Source: Actinacidiphila paucisporea
GTDB lineage: Bacteria; Actinomycetota; Actinomycetes; Streptomycetales; Streptomycetaceae
Direction: 5' to 3'
DNA length: 64,000 nt
Assembly (NCBI RefSeq): GCF_900142575.1
Contig: NZ_FRBI01000006.1
Location: forward strand, 301,577 to 365,576
Below are positions 8,242 through 18,222 of the stretch, piece by piece (position 1 is the first letter of the stretch; each line of letters begins with the position of its first letter). The notes under the pieces were generated by a model. The model did not search any database. It had not been told where the DNA came from and saw only the letters and a program-made list of their open reading frames with translations. Made by a program: the position numbers and the translations under genes.

Positions 8242-9525
8242 TCAGGCCGCCTCGGGGCGCAGCCGCGCCGGGTCGGACAGCGGGTTCTTCGCGACGGCCG
8301 CCGAGCCCTGCTCGGCCAGGCCTGCCGCCTTGGCGCCGAGCGCGCTGCCCTGCTGCCATTTGGCCGCGTCCAGGTTCCAGTCGCCGTAGCCGTTGTCGAA
8401 CGGCGTCATCGTGGGGCCGTGGCTGTTGACGACCTGGACGATGTCGCCCTGGCGCACGTGGTCGAAGAACCAGTGCGCGTTCTCGGTGCTCATGCCCGTG
8501 CAGCCGTGGCTGACGTTGGCATAGCCCTGCGAGCCCTCGGACCAGGGCGCGGCGTGCACGTATTCACCGCTCCATGTCACCCGGGTGGCCCAGTAGACCG
8601 GCAGGTCGTACGAGTCGGAGCTGCCGGCGGCGATTCCGACGGTGGCGCTCTTCATCTGGACGAAGCTCTCCTTCGCCAGCACGACCTTGATGCCGTTGCG
8701 GGTGTCGAAGCCGGGCTTGCCGGTGGTGACCGGGATGGTCTTCACGACCTTGCCGTCGTCCTTGAAGGTCATGTGGTCGGTCGCCGCGTCGGTGATCGCC
8801 TCGATCCGGTCGCCGGTGTGCAGGGTGAGCGGCTTGTCGTTGCCGCCGAAGAGCTTGTCCTGCACCTTGACGCCGCCCAGCGTGCTGCGGACGTCGATCT
8901 TGGCGTGCGCGGGCCAGTAGCTGCTCGGCCGGTAGTGCAGGGTGCGGTCGTCGACCCAGTACCAGGAGCCGTGTGCGGCCTGCGGGACGCTGGTGACGAG
9001 CAGGTGGGACTCCACCGCGGCGCGCGCGGCCTGGGTCTTCACCGGGGCGCTCAGGGCCGCGGTGATGGGCTGGCCCACGCCGTAGGTGCCCGCGTCGGGT
9101 CCGAAGGTGACGTGGAAGCCGGCGTCGGCGGGTGTCGTGTCGAAGGTCAGCGTCTTGCGGCCGGGGTGGCCGTCGGCGTCCTCGGTGCTCACCCGCACCG
9201 TGTAGTGGGCGCCCGCGGCCAGCTCGGTGGTGGACTGCCAGCTGAGGCCGTCCTCGCTGAGCTTGCCGCTGACGTAGCGCCCTGCGGCGTCCGTGGTGGT
9301 GACATCGGTGATCCGGCTGCCGTCGTCCTTGACGGTGACCTTGAGCGGCTTGGCGGGGTCGGCCTTGCCGCCCTCGGCGGCCGAGTAGGCGACCTTGGCC
9401 GCGGATTCGTAGGGCGGGGCGGCGAGCGGGTTGCCGTCTCCACCGCAGGCGGTGAGCCCCACCGCGAGGGGCGCCACGAGAAGGGCGCAGCGCAACGTTA
9501 TCCGGCGTCGAGGATTGTGGCTCAT
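8242..9525 (-). CDS. Lipoprotein L,D-transpeptidase (Ig-like domains + YkuD)
   Basis: Probable 3-3 peptidoglycan cross-linking enzyme anchored outside the membrane. The 427-residue protein begins with a basic n-region and hydrophobic core ending in the lipobox LTAC27. Bacterial Ig-like domains fill about residues 50-240 (CREP-type repeats such as VTVKDDGSRITDVTT). The YkuD catalytic domain follows, with the nucleophile in SHGC342TGMS and the upstream catalytic His region around YVHAAPWS. This arrangement matches actinobacterial LdtMt-like proteins. It sits between the two oxidase gene groups but is monocistronic by context. Confidence 0.93.
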   Translation of the reverse strand: MSHNPRRRITLRCALLVAPLAVGLTACGGDGNPLAAPPYESAAKVAYSAAEGGKADPAKPLKVTVKDDGSRITDVTTTDAAGRYVSGKLSEDGLSWQSTTELAAGAHYTVRVSTEDADGHPGRKTLTFDTTPADAGFHVTFGPDAGTYGVGQPITAALSAPVKTQAARAAVESHLLVTSVPQAAHGSWYWVDDRTLHYRPSSYWPAHAKIDVRSTLGGVKVQDKLFGGNDKPLTLHTGDRIEAITDAATDHMTFKDDGKVVKTIPVTTGKPGFDTRNGIKVVLAKESFVQMKSATVGIAAGSSDSYDLPVYWATRVTWSGEYVHAAPWSEGSQGYANVSHGCTGMSTENAHWFFDHVRQGDIVQVVNSHGPTMTPFDNGYGDWNLDAAKWQQGSALGAKAAGLAEQGSAAVAKNPLSDPARLRPEAA

Positions 9526-9573
9526 GGCATCACGCTAAGAAGGGGCCGCGGATCGCGCACGGCGGAGGGGTGC

Positions 9574-9619
9574 AAAAGGGGCGGGCCGCGGCACCTGGTG
9601 GGGTGCCGCGGCCCGCCCC
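9574..9619 (-). terminator. Intrinsic terminator of the ctaCDF operon
   Basis: Perfect 18-bp stem GGGGCGGGCCGCGGCACC / GGTGCCGCGGCCCGCCCC (9578-9595 and 9602-9619), loop TGGTGG, followed on the minus strand by TTTTGCA. It lies 27 bases after the ctaF stop. Confidence 0.9.
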
Positions 9620-9646
9620 GGGCCGCTTCGCGCGTTCAGCGGGTGG

Positions 9647-10045
9647 TCACTGGGTGCGGTTCTCACCGCGGTAGTACTCGAACACCCAGCCGAAGATCCC
9701 CATGAGGATCACCGGCAGCGAGAAGAACAGCAGCCACCAGCCGAAGATGACGCCCATGAAGGCCAGCGCGCCACCGGTGCCCAGCATCAGCGGCTGCCAG
9801 CTGTGCGGGCTGAAGAAGCCCACCTCGCCGGCGTCGTCGGCGACGTCCGCGTTCTCGTTGTCCATCGCCCCGGTGTCGGCCCGGTTCGCGGTGAAGCCCA
9901 GGTAGAACGCGATCATGGTGCAGAGCGCGAACGCCAGGAACAGCGCCGTCGTGCCGGTCGGCTCCTTGGACCACAGCCCGTACACGATGGCGGTGGCCAG
10001 GATGAACAGGGCGAAGCCGCCGAACATCCAACCTTGGATCCTCAC
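9647..10045 (-). CDS. ctaF: Cytochrome c oxidase subunit IV (actinobacterial CtaF)
   Basis: Small 132-residue accessory subunit of the aa3 oxidase. Four hydrophobic helices are visible: [63 protein letters not shown] and [18 protein letters not shown]. It matches the actinobacterial subunit IV family, unrelated to the mitochondrial one. The GTG start overlaps the ctaD stop as GTGA, so it is translationally coupled to ctaD. Confidence 0.95.
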   Translation of the reverse strand: MRIQGWMFGGFALFILATAIVYGLWSKEPTGTTALFLAFALCTMIAFYLGFTANRADTGAMDNENADVADDAGEVGFFSPHSWQPLMLGTGGALAFMGVIFGWWLLFFSLPVILMGIFGWVFEYYRGENRTQ

Positions 10046-11781
10046 TGACCCGCCCCCTTGCTCTCAGCACCGGAAATGGCCGTGCTCGCGCCATGGCCCG
10101 CGAGGGCGTCGATCGCCGCGATCTCCGGGTGGTGCAGGTCGAAGGCCGGGGATTCGGAGCGGATACGCGGCAGCGAGGTGAAGTTGTGCCGCGGCGGCGG
10201 GCAGGAGGTCGCCCACTCCAGCGAGCGGCCGTAGCCCCAGGGGTCGTCCACCTCGACCTTCTTGCCGTACTTCGCGGTCTTCCACACGTTGTAGAGGAAC
10301 GGAAGGATCGACAGGCCGAGCAGGAACGAGCTGATCGTGGAGACGGTGTTCAGCGTCGTGAAGCCGTCGGCGGCCAGGTAGTCGGCGTACCGGCGCGGCA
10401 TGCCCTCGGCGCCCAGCCAGTGCTGGACGAGGAAGGTGCCGTGGAAGCCGAGGAAAAGCGTCCAGAAGGTGATCTTCCCGAGCCGTTCGTCGAGCATCTT
10501 GCCGGTCATCTTCGGCCACCAGAAGTGGAATCCGGCGAACATCGCGAAGACGACGGTGCCGAAGACCACGTAGTGGAAGTGCGCCACGACGAAATACGAG
10601 TCGGACACGTGGAAGTCCAGCGGCGGCGACGCCAGGATCACCCCGGTCAGACCACCGAACAGGAAGGTGACCAGGAATCCCGTCGCCCAGAGCATCGGGG
10701 TCTCGAAACTCAGCGACCCCTTCCACATGGTGCCGATCCAGTTGAAGAACTTCACGCCTGTCGGCACCGCGATCAGGAAGGTCATGAAGGAGAAGAACGG
10801 CAGCAGCACACCGCCGGTCACGTACATGTGGTGCGCCCACACCGTCACGGAAAGGCCCGCGATGGAGATGGTCGCCGCGACCAGGCCGATGTAGCCGAAC
10901 ATCGGCTTGCGGCTGAAGACCGGGATGACCTCGGAGATGATGCCGAAGAACGGCAGGGCGATGATGTACACCTCTGGGTGGCCGAAGAACCAGAAGAGGT
11001 GTTGCCACAGGAGCGCCCCGCCGTTGGCGGAGTCGAAGACGTGCGCGCCGAATTTGCGGTCGGCCTCGAGTGCGAGCAGCGCGGCGGCGAGCACCGGGAA
11101 GGCCAGCAGCACCAGGACGGCGGTCAGCAGCACGTTCCACACGAAGATCGGCATGCGGAACATCGTCATGCCGGGTGCGCGCATGCAGATGATCGTGGTG
11201 ATGAAGTTGACCGCGCCGAGGATGGTGCCGAAGCCGGACAGCGCCAGACCCATGATCCACATGTCGGCACCGACACCGGGCGAGTTGACCGCGCTGGACA
11301 GGGGCGAGTAGGCGAACCAGCCGAAGTCGGCCGCGCCCTGCGGGGTGACGAAACCGCCGACCGCGATCAGCGAGCCGAACAGGTAGAGCCAGTAGGCGAA
11401 CATGTTCAGCCGCGGGAAGGCGACGTCGGGCGCGCCGATCTGCAGCGGCATGATCCAGTTGGTGAAACCGGCGAACAGCGGTGTCGCGAACATCAGCAGC
11501 ATCACGGTGCCGTGCATCGTGAAGGCCTGGTTGAACTGCTCGTTCGACAGGAACTGGTTGCCGGGCCTGGCCAGCTCGGCGCGCATCAGCAGCGCCAGCA
11601 CACCGCCGATCAGGAAGAACGCGAACGACGTGACCAGGTACAGGGTGCCGATGGTCTTGTGGTCGGTGGTCGTCAGCCACGTGACCACCACCGATCCGGG
11701 CTTCTTGCGGCGGGCCGGGATCTCGTCCGCGTAGGACTCGTCGGCCGTCGCAGCGCCCTGCGGTTCGTTGAGAATGCTCAT
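10042..11781 (-). CDS. ctaD: Cytochrome c oxidase subunit I
   Basis: Catalytic subunit of the aa3-type oxidase: reduces O2 to water at heme a3-CuB and pumps protons. The 579-residue protein has about 12 helices; [21 protein letters not shown] carries a heme a ligand, [16 protein letters not shown] carries the cross-linked His-Tyr of CuB and the K-channel, HHMYVTGG carries further CuB ligands, and [15 protein letters not shown] carries the a3/a ligands. The ATG at 11781 overlaps the ctaC stop as ATGA; sequence upstream of it is the C-terminus of ctaC in another frame. Confidence 0.97.
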   Translation of the reverse strand: MSILNEPQGAATADESYADEIPARRKKPGSVVVTWLTTTDHKTIGTLYLVTSFAFFLIGGVLALLMRAELARPGNQFLSNEQFNQAFTMHGTVMLLMFATPLFAGFTNWIMPLQIGAPDVAFPRLNMFAYWLYLFGSLIAVGGFVTPQGAADFGWFAYSPLSSAVNSPGVGADMWIMGLALSGFGTILGAVNFITTIICMRAPGMTMFRMPIFVWNVLLTAVLVLLAFPVLAAALLALEADRKFGAHVFDSANGGALLWQHLFWFFGHPEVYIIALPFFGIISEVIPVFSRKPMFGYIGLVAATISIAGLSVTVWAHHMYVTGGVLLPFFSFMTFLIAVPTGVKFFNWIGTMWKGSLSFETPMLWATGFLVTFLFGGLTGVILASPPLDFHVSDSYFVVAHFHYVVFGTVVFAMFAGFHFWWPKMTGKMLDERLGKITFWTLFLGFHGTFLVQHWLGAEGMPRRYADYLAADGFTTLNTVSTISSFLLGLSILPFLYNVWKTAKYGKKVEVDDPWGYGRSLEWATSCPPPRHNFTSLPRIRSESPAFDLHHPEIAAIDALAGHGASTAISGAESKGAGQ

Positions 11782-12767
11782 GTGGTCTTGGGCTCCGAGT
11801 TCTTCGCGTTGCCCGTGGTGGCGATACCTGACGGGAGGTAACCCGTCTGCCCCGCCTTGGCGAGGTCCTTGAGGTGCTGCTGGTATGCCTCGGGCGATAC
11901 GACCTTCACGTTGAACAGCATCCGGGAGTGGTCGACACCGCACAGCTCGGCGCACTTGCCCCTGAAGGTGCCCAGCTTGTTGGGGGTCACCTCGAAGACG
12001 TTGGTGTGGCCGGGGATGACGTCCTGCTTCATCAGGAACGGCACGATCCAGAACGAGTGGATGACGTCACGCGAGGTGAGCACGAAGCGGACGGTCTGGC
12101 CCTCGGGCAGCCACAGCGTGGGGCCGGGGTTGCCGGTCTGCGGGTTGCGGCTGTTCGGGGTGCCGACGTCGTAGACGCCCTCGGCACCCGGCGGGAACAG
12201 CAGCTTGTTCGCCGGGATCTCGCTCAGCTCGGCCGGCGGCTTGGCCGGACCCGCCGAGCCGTCGACGTTCTCGACGTAGTTGAAGCCCCAGCTCCACTGG
12301 AAGCCCACCACGTTGATGATGTGCTGCGGCTTCTTGGAAGTCGACAGGAGCTTGTTCTCGTCGCGGGCGGTGAAGTAGAAGAGCACCGCGATCACCACGA
12401 TCGGCACGATCGTGTACAGCGCCTCGATGGGCAGGTTGTAGCGGGTCTGCGCAGGGACCTCGACCTTGGTCCGGCTGCGGCGGTGGAAGATCACGCTCCA
12501 CAGGATCAGGCCCCAGACCAGCGCACCGGTCGCCAGTGCCGCGGCCCAGGAGCCCTGCCACAGGGCGAGGATCCGTGGTGCCTGTTCGGTGGCCGGACTG
12601 GGCATGCCGAGCCGGGGATAATCCTTGTACGAGCAACCAGTGGCCGTCGCCAGGACCAGACCCGCTGCCAGCGCCTGCGGCAGCTTCCGCCGCAACCCAC
12701 GCCGCGACGTGGGGGTGCCGCCCACGCCCTTGGGGCGGTGGGGGAGGTCGGAGCCGTTGGGACTCAC
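11778..12767 (-). CDS. ctaC: Cytochrome c oxidase subunit II (CuA), lipoprotein-type precursor
   Basis: Receives electrons from QcrC and passes them to heme a. The 329-residue precursor has a signal peptide with lipobox ATGC45, two membrane helices (about 76-97 and 120-138), the aromatic electron-entry region [13 protein letters not shown], and the CuA site in [14 protein letters not shown], with a further His in [10 protein letters not shown]. The GTG start at 12767 is preceded by GGAAGG. It is the first gene of ctaC-ctaD-ctaF. Confidence 0.96.
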   Translation of the reverse strand: MSPNGSDLPHRPKGVGGTPTSRRGLRRKLPQALAAGLVLATATGCSYKDYPRLGMPSPATEQAPRILALWQGSWAAALATGALVWGLILWSVIFHRRSRTKVEVPAQTRYNLPIEALYTIVPIVVIAVLFYFTARDENKLLSTSKKPQHIINVVGFQWSWGFNYVENVDGSAGPAKPPAELSEIPANKLLFPPGAEGVYDVGTPNSRNPQTGNPGPTLWLPEGQTVRFVLTSRDVIHSFWIVPFLMKQDVIPGHTNVFEVTPNKLGTFRGKCAELCGVDHSRMLFNVKVVSPEAYQQHLKDLAKAGQTGYLPSGIATTGNAKNSEPKTT

Positions 12768-13016
12768 GTAGCGCCTTCCCGAGAGTCTCGCCCGCGCGTC
12801 CGGGTGTTCCGGCCGTGTGCTGGTCGGTCGGCCCGAGTGCAGGCATTGAGGTGTGGATGTTTATGCGGACCAAACCCTACTGGACGCTATTTGGGGTCGC
12901 GCGGGGAGGGGGTCCAACGCGCCGGGGCTCTCCCCGAAGGGGTGGAATACCGCGCCGGGGAGGGGTTCTGACACAGCGCCCGGCTGCCGGCGGGAGCCGG
13001 GTTGTAGCGTGCTGAG
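12768..13016. other. Intergenic region between divergent ctaC and the desulfurase-TusA fusion
   Basis: 249 bases that must hold both promoters. A less GC-rich block at about 12853-12895 contains TAGGGT and TAAACA-like -10 candidates on the minus strand for ctaC, without a convincing -35. No hairpin or operator stood out. Confidence 0.3.
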
Positions 13017-14378
13017 GTGTCCTATTTCGATATGGCGTCCGCCGCACCGCTGCATCCGGTGGCCCGCCAGGCGCTGCTGGCGGCCCTCGACGAGGGGTGG
13101 GCGGACCCGGCCCGGCTCTACCACGAGGGGCGGCGGGCCAGGCTGCTGCTCGACGCGTCCCGGGAGACCGCGGCCGACGCCGTCGGGTGCCGGCCCGACG
13201 AGCTGGTCTTCACCCCTTCGGGGACCCGCGCGCTGCACGACGGTGTCGCCGGGGCGATGGCCGGGCGGCGCAGGACCGGCCGGCACGTCGTGGTCTCGGC
13301 GGTCGAGCACTCCGCGGTGCTGCACGCGGCGGACGCGTACGACAGCACGGCGGTCGGCGTGGACCGCGCCGGGCGTGTCGCGCCGGCCGACGTGACGGCG
13401 GCGCTGCGGCCCGACACCGCGCTGGTGTGCCTGCAGTCCGCGAACCACGAGGTGGGTACGGTCCAGCCGGTCGCCGAGGTCGCCGAGCTGTGCCGGACCG
13501 CGGGGGTGCCGCTGCTGGTGGACGCGGCCCAGTCGCTGGCCTGGGGCCGGGTCGACGGCGGCTGGTCGCTGCTGGCCGGCAGCGCGCACAAGTGGGGCGG
13601 CCCGCCCGGGGTGGGGCTGCTCGCGGTGCGCAAGGGCACCAGGTTCGCGCCCCGGCACCCCGCGGACGAACGGGAGTCGGGCCGCTCCCCCGGCTTCGAG
13701 AACCTGCCGGCGATCGTCGCCGCCGCCGCGTCGCTGCGGGCGGTACGGGAGGAGGCCGCGCGGGAGGCGGCCCGGCTCTCGGCGCTGGTGGACCTGATCA
13801 GGACGCGGGTGCCCGAAGTGGTCCCCGACGTCGAGGTGGTCGGCCACGGCACGCTGCGGCTGCCGCACCTGGTGACCTTCTCCTGCCTCTACGTCGACGG
13901 CGAGGCGCTGCTGACCGCGCTGGACCGGGCCGGCTTCTCGGTGTCGTCCGGCTCCTCCTGCACGTCGAGCACGCTGACCCCGAGCCATGTGCTCAAGGCG
14001 ATGGGCGTGCTCTCCGAGGGCAACGTCCGGGTCTCCCTCCCGCCGGGCACCGCGGAGGCGGACGTCGCGCGCTTCCTCGACGTGCTGCCCCCGCTGGTCG
14101 CCGAGGTGCGTTCCCACCTCGGCCCGCCGCCGGCCGTGACGCCCGCCCCCGGCGCGGGCCTGGTCGTCGACTCCCTCGGCAAGCTGTGCCCGATCCCGGT
14201 GATCGAACTGGCCAAGGTCATCGGCGACGTCCCCGTCGGCGGCACGGTGACCGTGCTGTCCGACGACGAGGCGGCCGCCCTGGACATCCCGGCCTGGTGC
14301 TCGATGCGCGCCCAGGACTACCTCGGCGCCACCCCCGCCGCCCCCGGCACGGCTTACCTCGTCCGTCGCCGGACCTGA
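13017..14378 (+). CDS. Cysteine desulfurase fused to a C-terminal TusA (SirA-like) domain
   Basis: A 453-residue fusion. Residues about 1-365 form a class V PLP desulfurase: N-terminal YFDMASAAPLHPVA, PLP Asp in LLVDAAQSLAWG, Schiff-base Lys in GSAHKWGGPPGVG, and the catalytic-loop Cys in SSGSSCTSSTLTPSHVL. Residues about 382-453 form a TusA-type domain with the sulfur-carrier Cys in DSLGKLCPIPVIELAK. TusA normally takes the persulfide from IscS, so enzyme and acceptor are joined in one chain here. The GTG start at 13017 gives the expected N-terminus. It could serve tRNA thiolation, molybdopterin or Fe-S work; the sequence does not decide. Confidence 0.9.
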   Translation: MSYFDMASAAPLHPVARQALLAALDEGWADPARLYHEGRRARLLLDASRETAADAVGCRPDELVFTPSGTRALHDGVAGAMAGRRRTGRHVVVSAVEHSAVLHAADAYDSTAVGVDRAGRVAPADVTAALRPDTALVCLQSANHEVGTVQPVAEVAELCRTAGVPLLVDAAQSLAWGRVDGGWSLLAGSAHKWGGPPGVGLLAVRKGTRFAPRHPADERESGRSPGFENLPAIVAAAASLRAVREEAAREAARLSALVDLIRTRVPEVVPDVEVVGHGTLRLPHLVTFSCLYVDGEALLTALDRAGFSVSSGSSCTSSTLTPSHVLKAMGVLSEGNVRVSLPPGTAEADVARFLDVLPPLVAEVRSHLGPPPAVTPAPGAGLVVDSLGKLCPIPVIELAKVIGDVPVGGTVTVLSDDEAAALDIPAWCSMRAQDYLGATPAAPGTAYLVRRRT

Positions 14379-14412
14379 GTCTCGCGGGGGGGCGGGGCGG
14401 GCTCCGAGCGGG

Positions 14413-15390
14413 TCAGGCGCCCAGGTGCCGGCGGACCTCGGAGGCGGCGTCCTCGCCGTAGGCCTTGGTGAAGCGCTCCATGAAGTGCGTGCGGCGCAGC
14501 TCGTACTCCTGGGTGCCGAGGGTCTCGATGACCAGGGTCGCGAGCATGCAGCCGACCTGCGCGGCGCGTTCGAGGCCGACGCCCCAGGCCAGGCCGGACA
14601 GGAAGCCGGCGCGGAAGCCGTCGCCGACGCCGGTCGGGTCGACCTTGGCCTGCTCCTCCGCACAGCCGACGACGATCGGGGGCTCGCCCTTGCGGTCGAT
14701 CCGCACGCCGCTGGCGCCGAGCGTGGTGACCCGGGTGCCGACCCGGTCGAGGATCTCCTCGGCGCTCCAGCCGGTCTTGGTCTCGATCAGGCCCTTCTCG
14801 TACTCGTTGTTGAACAGGTACGCGGCCCCGTCGACCAGCACCCGGATGTCGTCGCCGTCCATCCGGGCGATCTGCTGCGAGAAGTCCGCGGCGAAGGGGA
14901 TGCCGCGGGACCTGCACTCCTCGGTGTGGCGGATCATCGCCTCGGGGTCGTCCGCGCCGATCGAGACCAGGTCGAGGCCGCCGACCCGGTCGGCCACGTG
15001 CTGCAGCTCGATCAGCCGGGCCTCGCTCATGGCGCCGGTGTAGAAGGAGCCGATCTGGTTGTGGTCGGCGTCGGTGGTGCAGATGAAGCGGGCGGTGTGC
15101 AGCACCTCGGAGATGCGGACCGAGGCGGTGTCCACGCCGTGCCTCTGGAGCCAGGCGCGGTATTCGCCGAAGTCGTTGCCCGCGGCGCCGACCAGGATCG
15201 GCGAGGTGCCGAGCAGGCCCATGCCGTAGCAGATGTTGGCGCCCACCCCGCCGCGCCGCACGTCGAGGGCGTCGACCAGGAACGACAGCGAGACCGTGTG
15301 CAGCTGATCGGCGACCAGCTGGTCGGCGAACCGGCCGGGGAAGGTCATCAGGTGGTCGGTGGCGATGGATCCGGTGACGGCGATACGCAC
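14413..15390 (-). CDS. PfkB-family carbohydrate (ribokinase/adenosine-kinase-like) kinase
   Basis: A 325-residue kinase of the ribokinase superfamily. It starts VRIAVTGSIATDHLMTFPGRF, has the substrate-binding RRGGVGANICYGMG glycine motif, and ends with the second PfkB signature DPTGVGDGFRAGFLSGLAWG, whose Asp is the catalytic base. The GTG at 15390 is fixed by AGGAG nine bases upstream; open frame continues upstream but has no family similarity. Such proteins in Streptomyces are often annotated adenosine kinase, but ribose or another nucleoside is equally possible. Confidence 0.9.
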   Translation of the reverse strand: MRIAVTGSIATDHLMTFPGRFADQLVADQLHTVSLSFLVDALDVRRGGVGANICYGMGLLGTSPILVGAAGNDFGEYRAWLQRHGVDTASVRISEVLHTARFICTTDADHNQIGSFYTGAMSEARLIELQHVADRVGGLDLVSIGADDPEAMIRHTEECRSRGIPFAADFSQQIARMDGDDIRVLVDGAAYLFNNEYEKGLIETKTGWSAEEILDRVGTRVTTLGASGVRIDRKGEPPIVVGCAEEQAKVDPTGVGDGFRAGFLSGLAWGVGLERAAQVGCMLATLVIETLGTQEYELRRTHFMERFTKAYGEDAASEVRRHLGA

Positions 15391-15591
15391 GGCGGCAGGC
15401 TCCTGGGGGCGAGGGATTCGTACGCGGGGGTTGCGTCGGTCTGGGCAGTCGTCCACGCTACCGGCAAACCCGGGCAGGGCCGGGACATCCGCGGAGTTGC
15501 CCGCCCTTCCCGCCGGTGAACCGCGGGAAACGGCGAAACTACCCGATAGTAGGGCTTTCTCCCCGGACCACCCGTGCCTAGTGTCGGTGAT

Positions 15592-15822
15592 ATGAGGTCT
15601 ACCCCGCGTGTCACTGGTGTCACATCCCCGCTCGCTCCGCTCCCGCTCGCCGAGCCGGACTCGATGGAGCAGCTGATCGGCGACTGCCGGCAGATGGCCG
15701 CGCACTGGCGTGTCCCGGTGTCCGGCGAGCGGACCGCGCCCGCCCCGGCCGGCCTGCACGGCATCACGGTGCCGGCGGCGTCGGCCCACGTGGTGGCCGG
15801 TATGGCGGAGTTCGGCGACTGA
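15592..15822 (+). CDS. Small conserved-looking hypothetical protein
   Basis: A 76-residue protein with no recognised domain. It has a Pro/Leu-rich N-terminus and an amphipathic segment SMEQLIGDCRQMAAHWRVPVSGERTAP. I chose the ATG at 15592; only a weak GGTGAT precedes it. The ORF has actinobacterial codon bias, lies divergent from the PfkB kinase, and is followed by its own hairpin, which supports it being real. Function unknown. Confidence 0.55.
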   Translation: MRSTPRVTGVTSPLAPLPLAEPDSMEQLIGDCRQMAAHWRVPVSGERTAPAPAGLHGITVPAASAHVVAGMAEFGD

Positions 15823-15841
15823 CCCCTCCCGCCACGTACCC

Positions 15842-15866
15842 GCGGCCCGCGGAACCGGCGGGCCGC
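15842..15866 (+). terminator. Hairpin after the small hypothetical gene
   Basis: 9-bp inverted repeat GCGGCCCGC / GCGGGCCGC with a 7-nt loop, 20 bases after the stop at 15822. There is no T-run. Confidence 0.45.
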
Positions 15867-15918
15867 TCGCCGCGTCACATCGCCACCTGACGGTCGACCG
15901 AGCCGAGGAGGGTGCGCG

Positions 15919-17592
15919 GTGAGCAGCGAGCACGACGATCATGAGGTACGCCCGCGGGGCGAAGACCACGAGTCCGGTCGGGACGACGACGTCCTCGTCG
16001 GCGGGGCCCTCGGGGGGCACCCGCGGAACGGGGCGCCGCACAGGCGGCGGACGACGGTGGCCCTGGTGGCCGCCGCGGTGCTGGCCGCGGCGGGCGGCGG
16101 CGCCTACTGGGCGGTGACCGCGGGCGGCGGCGGGAAGTCGCCGACCGCGCACGCGGGCCCGGTCACCACGCTTCCGGGCACGGCGGACGGCGGGCCGGGC
16201 ACGGTGGCCGACACGGGCATCGGCAGCGTCTACCGGCTGACCGGCACCCTGCCGAAGGACATCCCGGGGCCGTCCCCCCTCTACCGCCCGGACGGCGGCG
16301 CCGGCCGGGCCGCGGTCGGCCGGCTGGCGGCCCTGCTGGGCGTGGCCGGGCCGGTGGTCGCCGACCACGGTTCCTGGCGGGCCGGCGCCGCGGACGGTAC
16401 GGGCCCCGCGCTGCTGGCCGGGCCTGACGCGCCGGGCACCTGGTCGTACGCCCGCAACGGCCAGGGCGTCGCGGGCGCCACGACGGTGGTGCCGCCCGCA
16501 CTGCCGCAGGTACCGCCCACGGCGGCCGCCCCTTCGGCGGGCCCGAACGCGGCGGACTCGAACTCGACCGACTCGGCGACGGTGGCGCCCCCGGCCGCGT
16601 CCGCCCCGGGCTCCGCCCCGGCCGCGGGCTCCGGCTCCGGTACGGGCGCGGACGCGGGCACCCCGCCGGTCTCCGCGCAGCGGGCCGAGGCGGTGGCGGC
16701 GCCCGTACTGGCCGAGCTGGGCCTGTCCGGCGCGCGGGTCGACGCCACCAGGACGGCGGGCTCGATCCGCACGGTGACCGCGGACCCGGTGGTCGGCGGG
16801 CTGCCCACGCACGGCTGGGAGACCGGCCTCGACATCGACCCGAACGGCCGGATCGTCGGCGGCCACGGACGGCTCTCGGCGCTGGCCAAGGGCAACAGCT
16901 ACCCGGTGATCAGCGCCGACCAGGCGTTCAGGAGCCTGTCGGCCCGGATGATGCAGCCGCAGTACCGGAAGTCCTGCCAGGAGCCGATGCCCGACGACAA
17001 GGGCCAGGCGCAGCCGGCGCGGCCCGGCGGGAACGCCGCGGGTTCCGCCGCGTCGTCCACCGTCCCGGGCCAGGACAGGACGCTGCCGACCAGCCTGCCG
17101 TGCGTGGCGCCGCACCTGCCGCCGACCGACATCACGGGCGCGGAATTCGGCCTGGCCCCGCAGTTCGTCCCCGGCGGCCAGGCACTGGTGCCCGCCTGGC
17201 TCTTCGAAGCGCGGCCCGAGGGCTCCGCCACCACCTCGGTCATCGCCCGGCAGGCCGTCACCCAGGACGACCTCCAGGGCGGCCAGGGCGGCCAGGGCGG
17301 CGGCAACGCGCCCGGCGGCCCCTCCCCCGCGTCACCCGAGAAAATCTCCGGCTACCAGGCGAACGGCAACACGCTGACGCTGACCTTCTGGGGCGGGGTC
17401 TGCGACACGTACGCCGCGTCGGCCTCCGAGCAGGCCGGCGCCGTGACGGTCAGGGTGACCGGCACGGCGAAGAATCCGGGGGCGTTCTGCCCGGCGATGG
17501 TCAAGGCCCAGACGACCTCGGTCACCCTCAGGTCACCGCTGGGGACCCGTACGGTCGTGGACGCCACGACCGACCTGCCGGTCCGGCACTAG
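15919..17592 (+). CDS. Single-pass membrane protein with a large extracytoplasmic region
   Basis: A 557-residue protein of unknown function. A cytoplasmic acidic/basic head of about 42 residues ends in PHRRRTT, followed by one helix (about 46-65, VALVAAAVLAAAGGGAYWAV). The rest is extracytoplasmic and includes a Pro/Ala/Ser-rich linker (about 190-250), a YkoI/PepSY-like feel around GLDIDPNGRIVGGHGRL, and a C-terminal part with Cys pairs (CDTYAA, FCPAMV). GAGGAG precedes the GTG. It resembles Streptomyces hypothetical membrane proteins that sit next to the A-type carrier gene; no catalytic motif is visible. Confidence 0.7.
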   Translation: MSSEHDDHEVRPRGEDHESGRDDDVLVGGALGGHPRNGAPHRRRTTVALVAAAVLAAAGGGAYWAVTAGGGGKSPTAHAGPVTTLPGTADGGPGTVADTGIGSVYRLTGTLPKDIPGPSPLYRPDGGAGRAAVGRLAALLGVAGPVVADHGSWRAGAADGTGPALLAGPDAPGTWSYARNGQGVAGATTVVPPALPQVPPTAAAPSAGPNAADSNSTDSATVAPPAASAPGSAPAAGSGSGTGADAGTPPVSAQRAEAVAAPVLAELGLSGARVDATRTAGSIRTVTADPVVGGLPTHGWETGLDIDPNGRIVGGHGRLSALAKGNSYPVISADQAFRSLSARMMQPQYRKSCQEPMPDDKGQAQPARPGGNAAGSAASSTVPGQDRTLPTSLPCVAPHLPPTDITGAEFGLAPQFVPGGQALVPAWLFEARPEGSATTSVIARQAVTQDDLQGGQGGQGGGNAPGGPSPASPEKISGYQANGNTLTLTFWGGVCDTYAASASEQAGAVTVRVTGTAKNPGAFCPAMVKAQTTSVTLRSPLGTRTVVDATTDLPVRH

Positions 17593-17623
17593 CGGGGTCT
17601 CGCTGCCCCGCCGGGCATGCAGA

Positions 17624-17667
17624 CAGGGGCGCGGGCCCGCACCTGATGGTGCGGGCCCGCGCCCCTG
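17624..17667. terminator. Bidirectional terminator between convergent genes
   Basis: Perfect 20-bp stem (arms 17624-17643 and 17648-17667; CAGGGGCGCGGGCCC start) with a TGAT loop, between the convergent membrane-protein gene and the A-type carrier gene. Confidence 0.85.
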
Positions 17668-17704
17668 GTGCTTGCCCTGCGCCGCGGGGGCGCGGGGCGG
17701 AGGC

Positions 17705-18058
17705 TCAGTGGAAGGAGTCGCCGCAGGCGCAGGAGCCGGTCGCGTTCGGGTTGTCGATCGTGAAGCCCTGCTTCTCGATCGTGTCCACGAAGTCGATCGA
17801 CGCCCCGCCCAGGTACGGCGCGCTCATCCGGTCGGTGACGACCTTGACGCCGCCGAAGTCCTTGACGACGTCGCCGTCGAGCGAGCGCTCGTCGAAGAAG
17901 AGCTGGTAGCGCAGGCCCGAGCAGCCGCCGGGCTGGACCGCGACCCGCAGCGCGAGGTCTTCCCGGCCCTCCTGCTCCAGCAGGGTCTTCACCTTGCCGG
18001 CGGCGGCGTCCGACAGGAGGATGCCGTCCGTCGTGCTGGTCTCGTCCTGAACCGTCAT
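17705..18058 (-). CDS. erpA: A-type iron-sulfur carrier / insertion protein (HesB/IscA/ErpA family)
   Basis: A 117-residue protein that binds and delivers Fe-S clusters to target enzymes. The three ligand cysteines are present: one in GGCSGLRYQLFFDE and two in the C-terminal GSCACGDSF. Length and pattern are normal. GGGAG precedes the ATG at 18058. It is divergent from nadA, whose product is a 4Fe-4S enzyme, and the shared intergenic region carries an operator array, so joint control is possible. The erpA symbol rests on the family; IscA or SufA paralogues cannot be excluded. Confidence 0.92.
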   Translation of the reverse strand: MTVQDETSTTDGILLSDAAAGKVKTLLEQEGREDLALRVAVQPGGCSGLRYQLFFDERSLDGDVVKDFGGVKVVTDRMSAPYLGGASIDFVDTIEKQGFTIDNPNATGSCACGDSFH

Positions 18059-18222
18059 CTGCTTACTCCCGGGTTGTACGGACTACTGGCTTACCGACTG
18101 CTAAACCGGCGCTCTTCCGGATTCATTCCGGTCGGGCCGAGCGGGGTCGAGCGAGTCCGCGGGGTCTTCGTCCTCACCATGCTCGCACACCGGCACCCCC
18201 GCGCGGCGGGGAGGGACGAATG

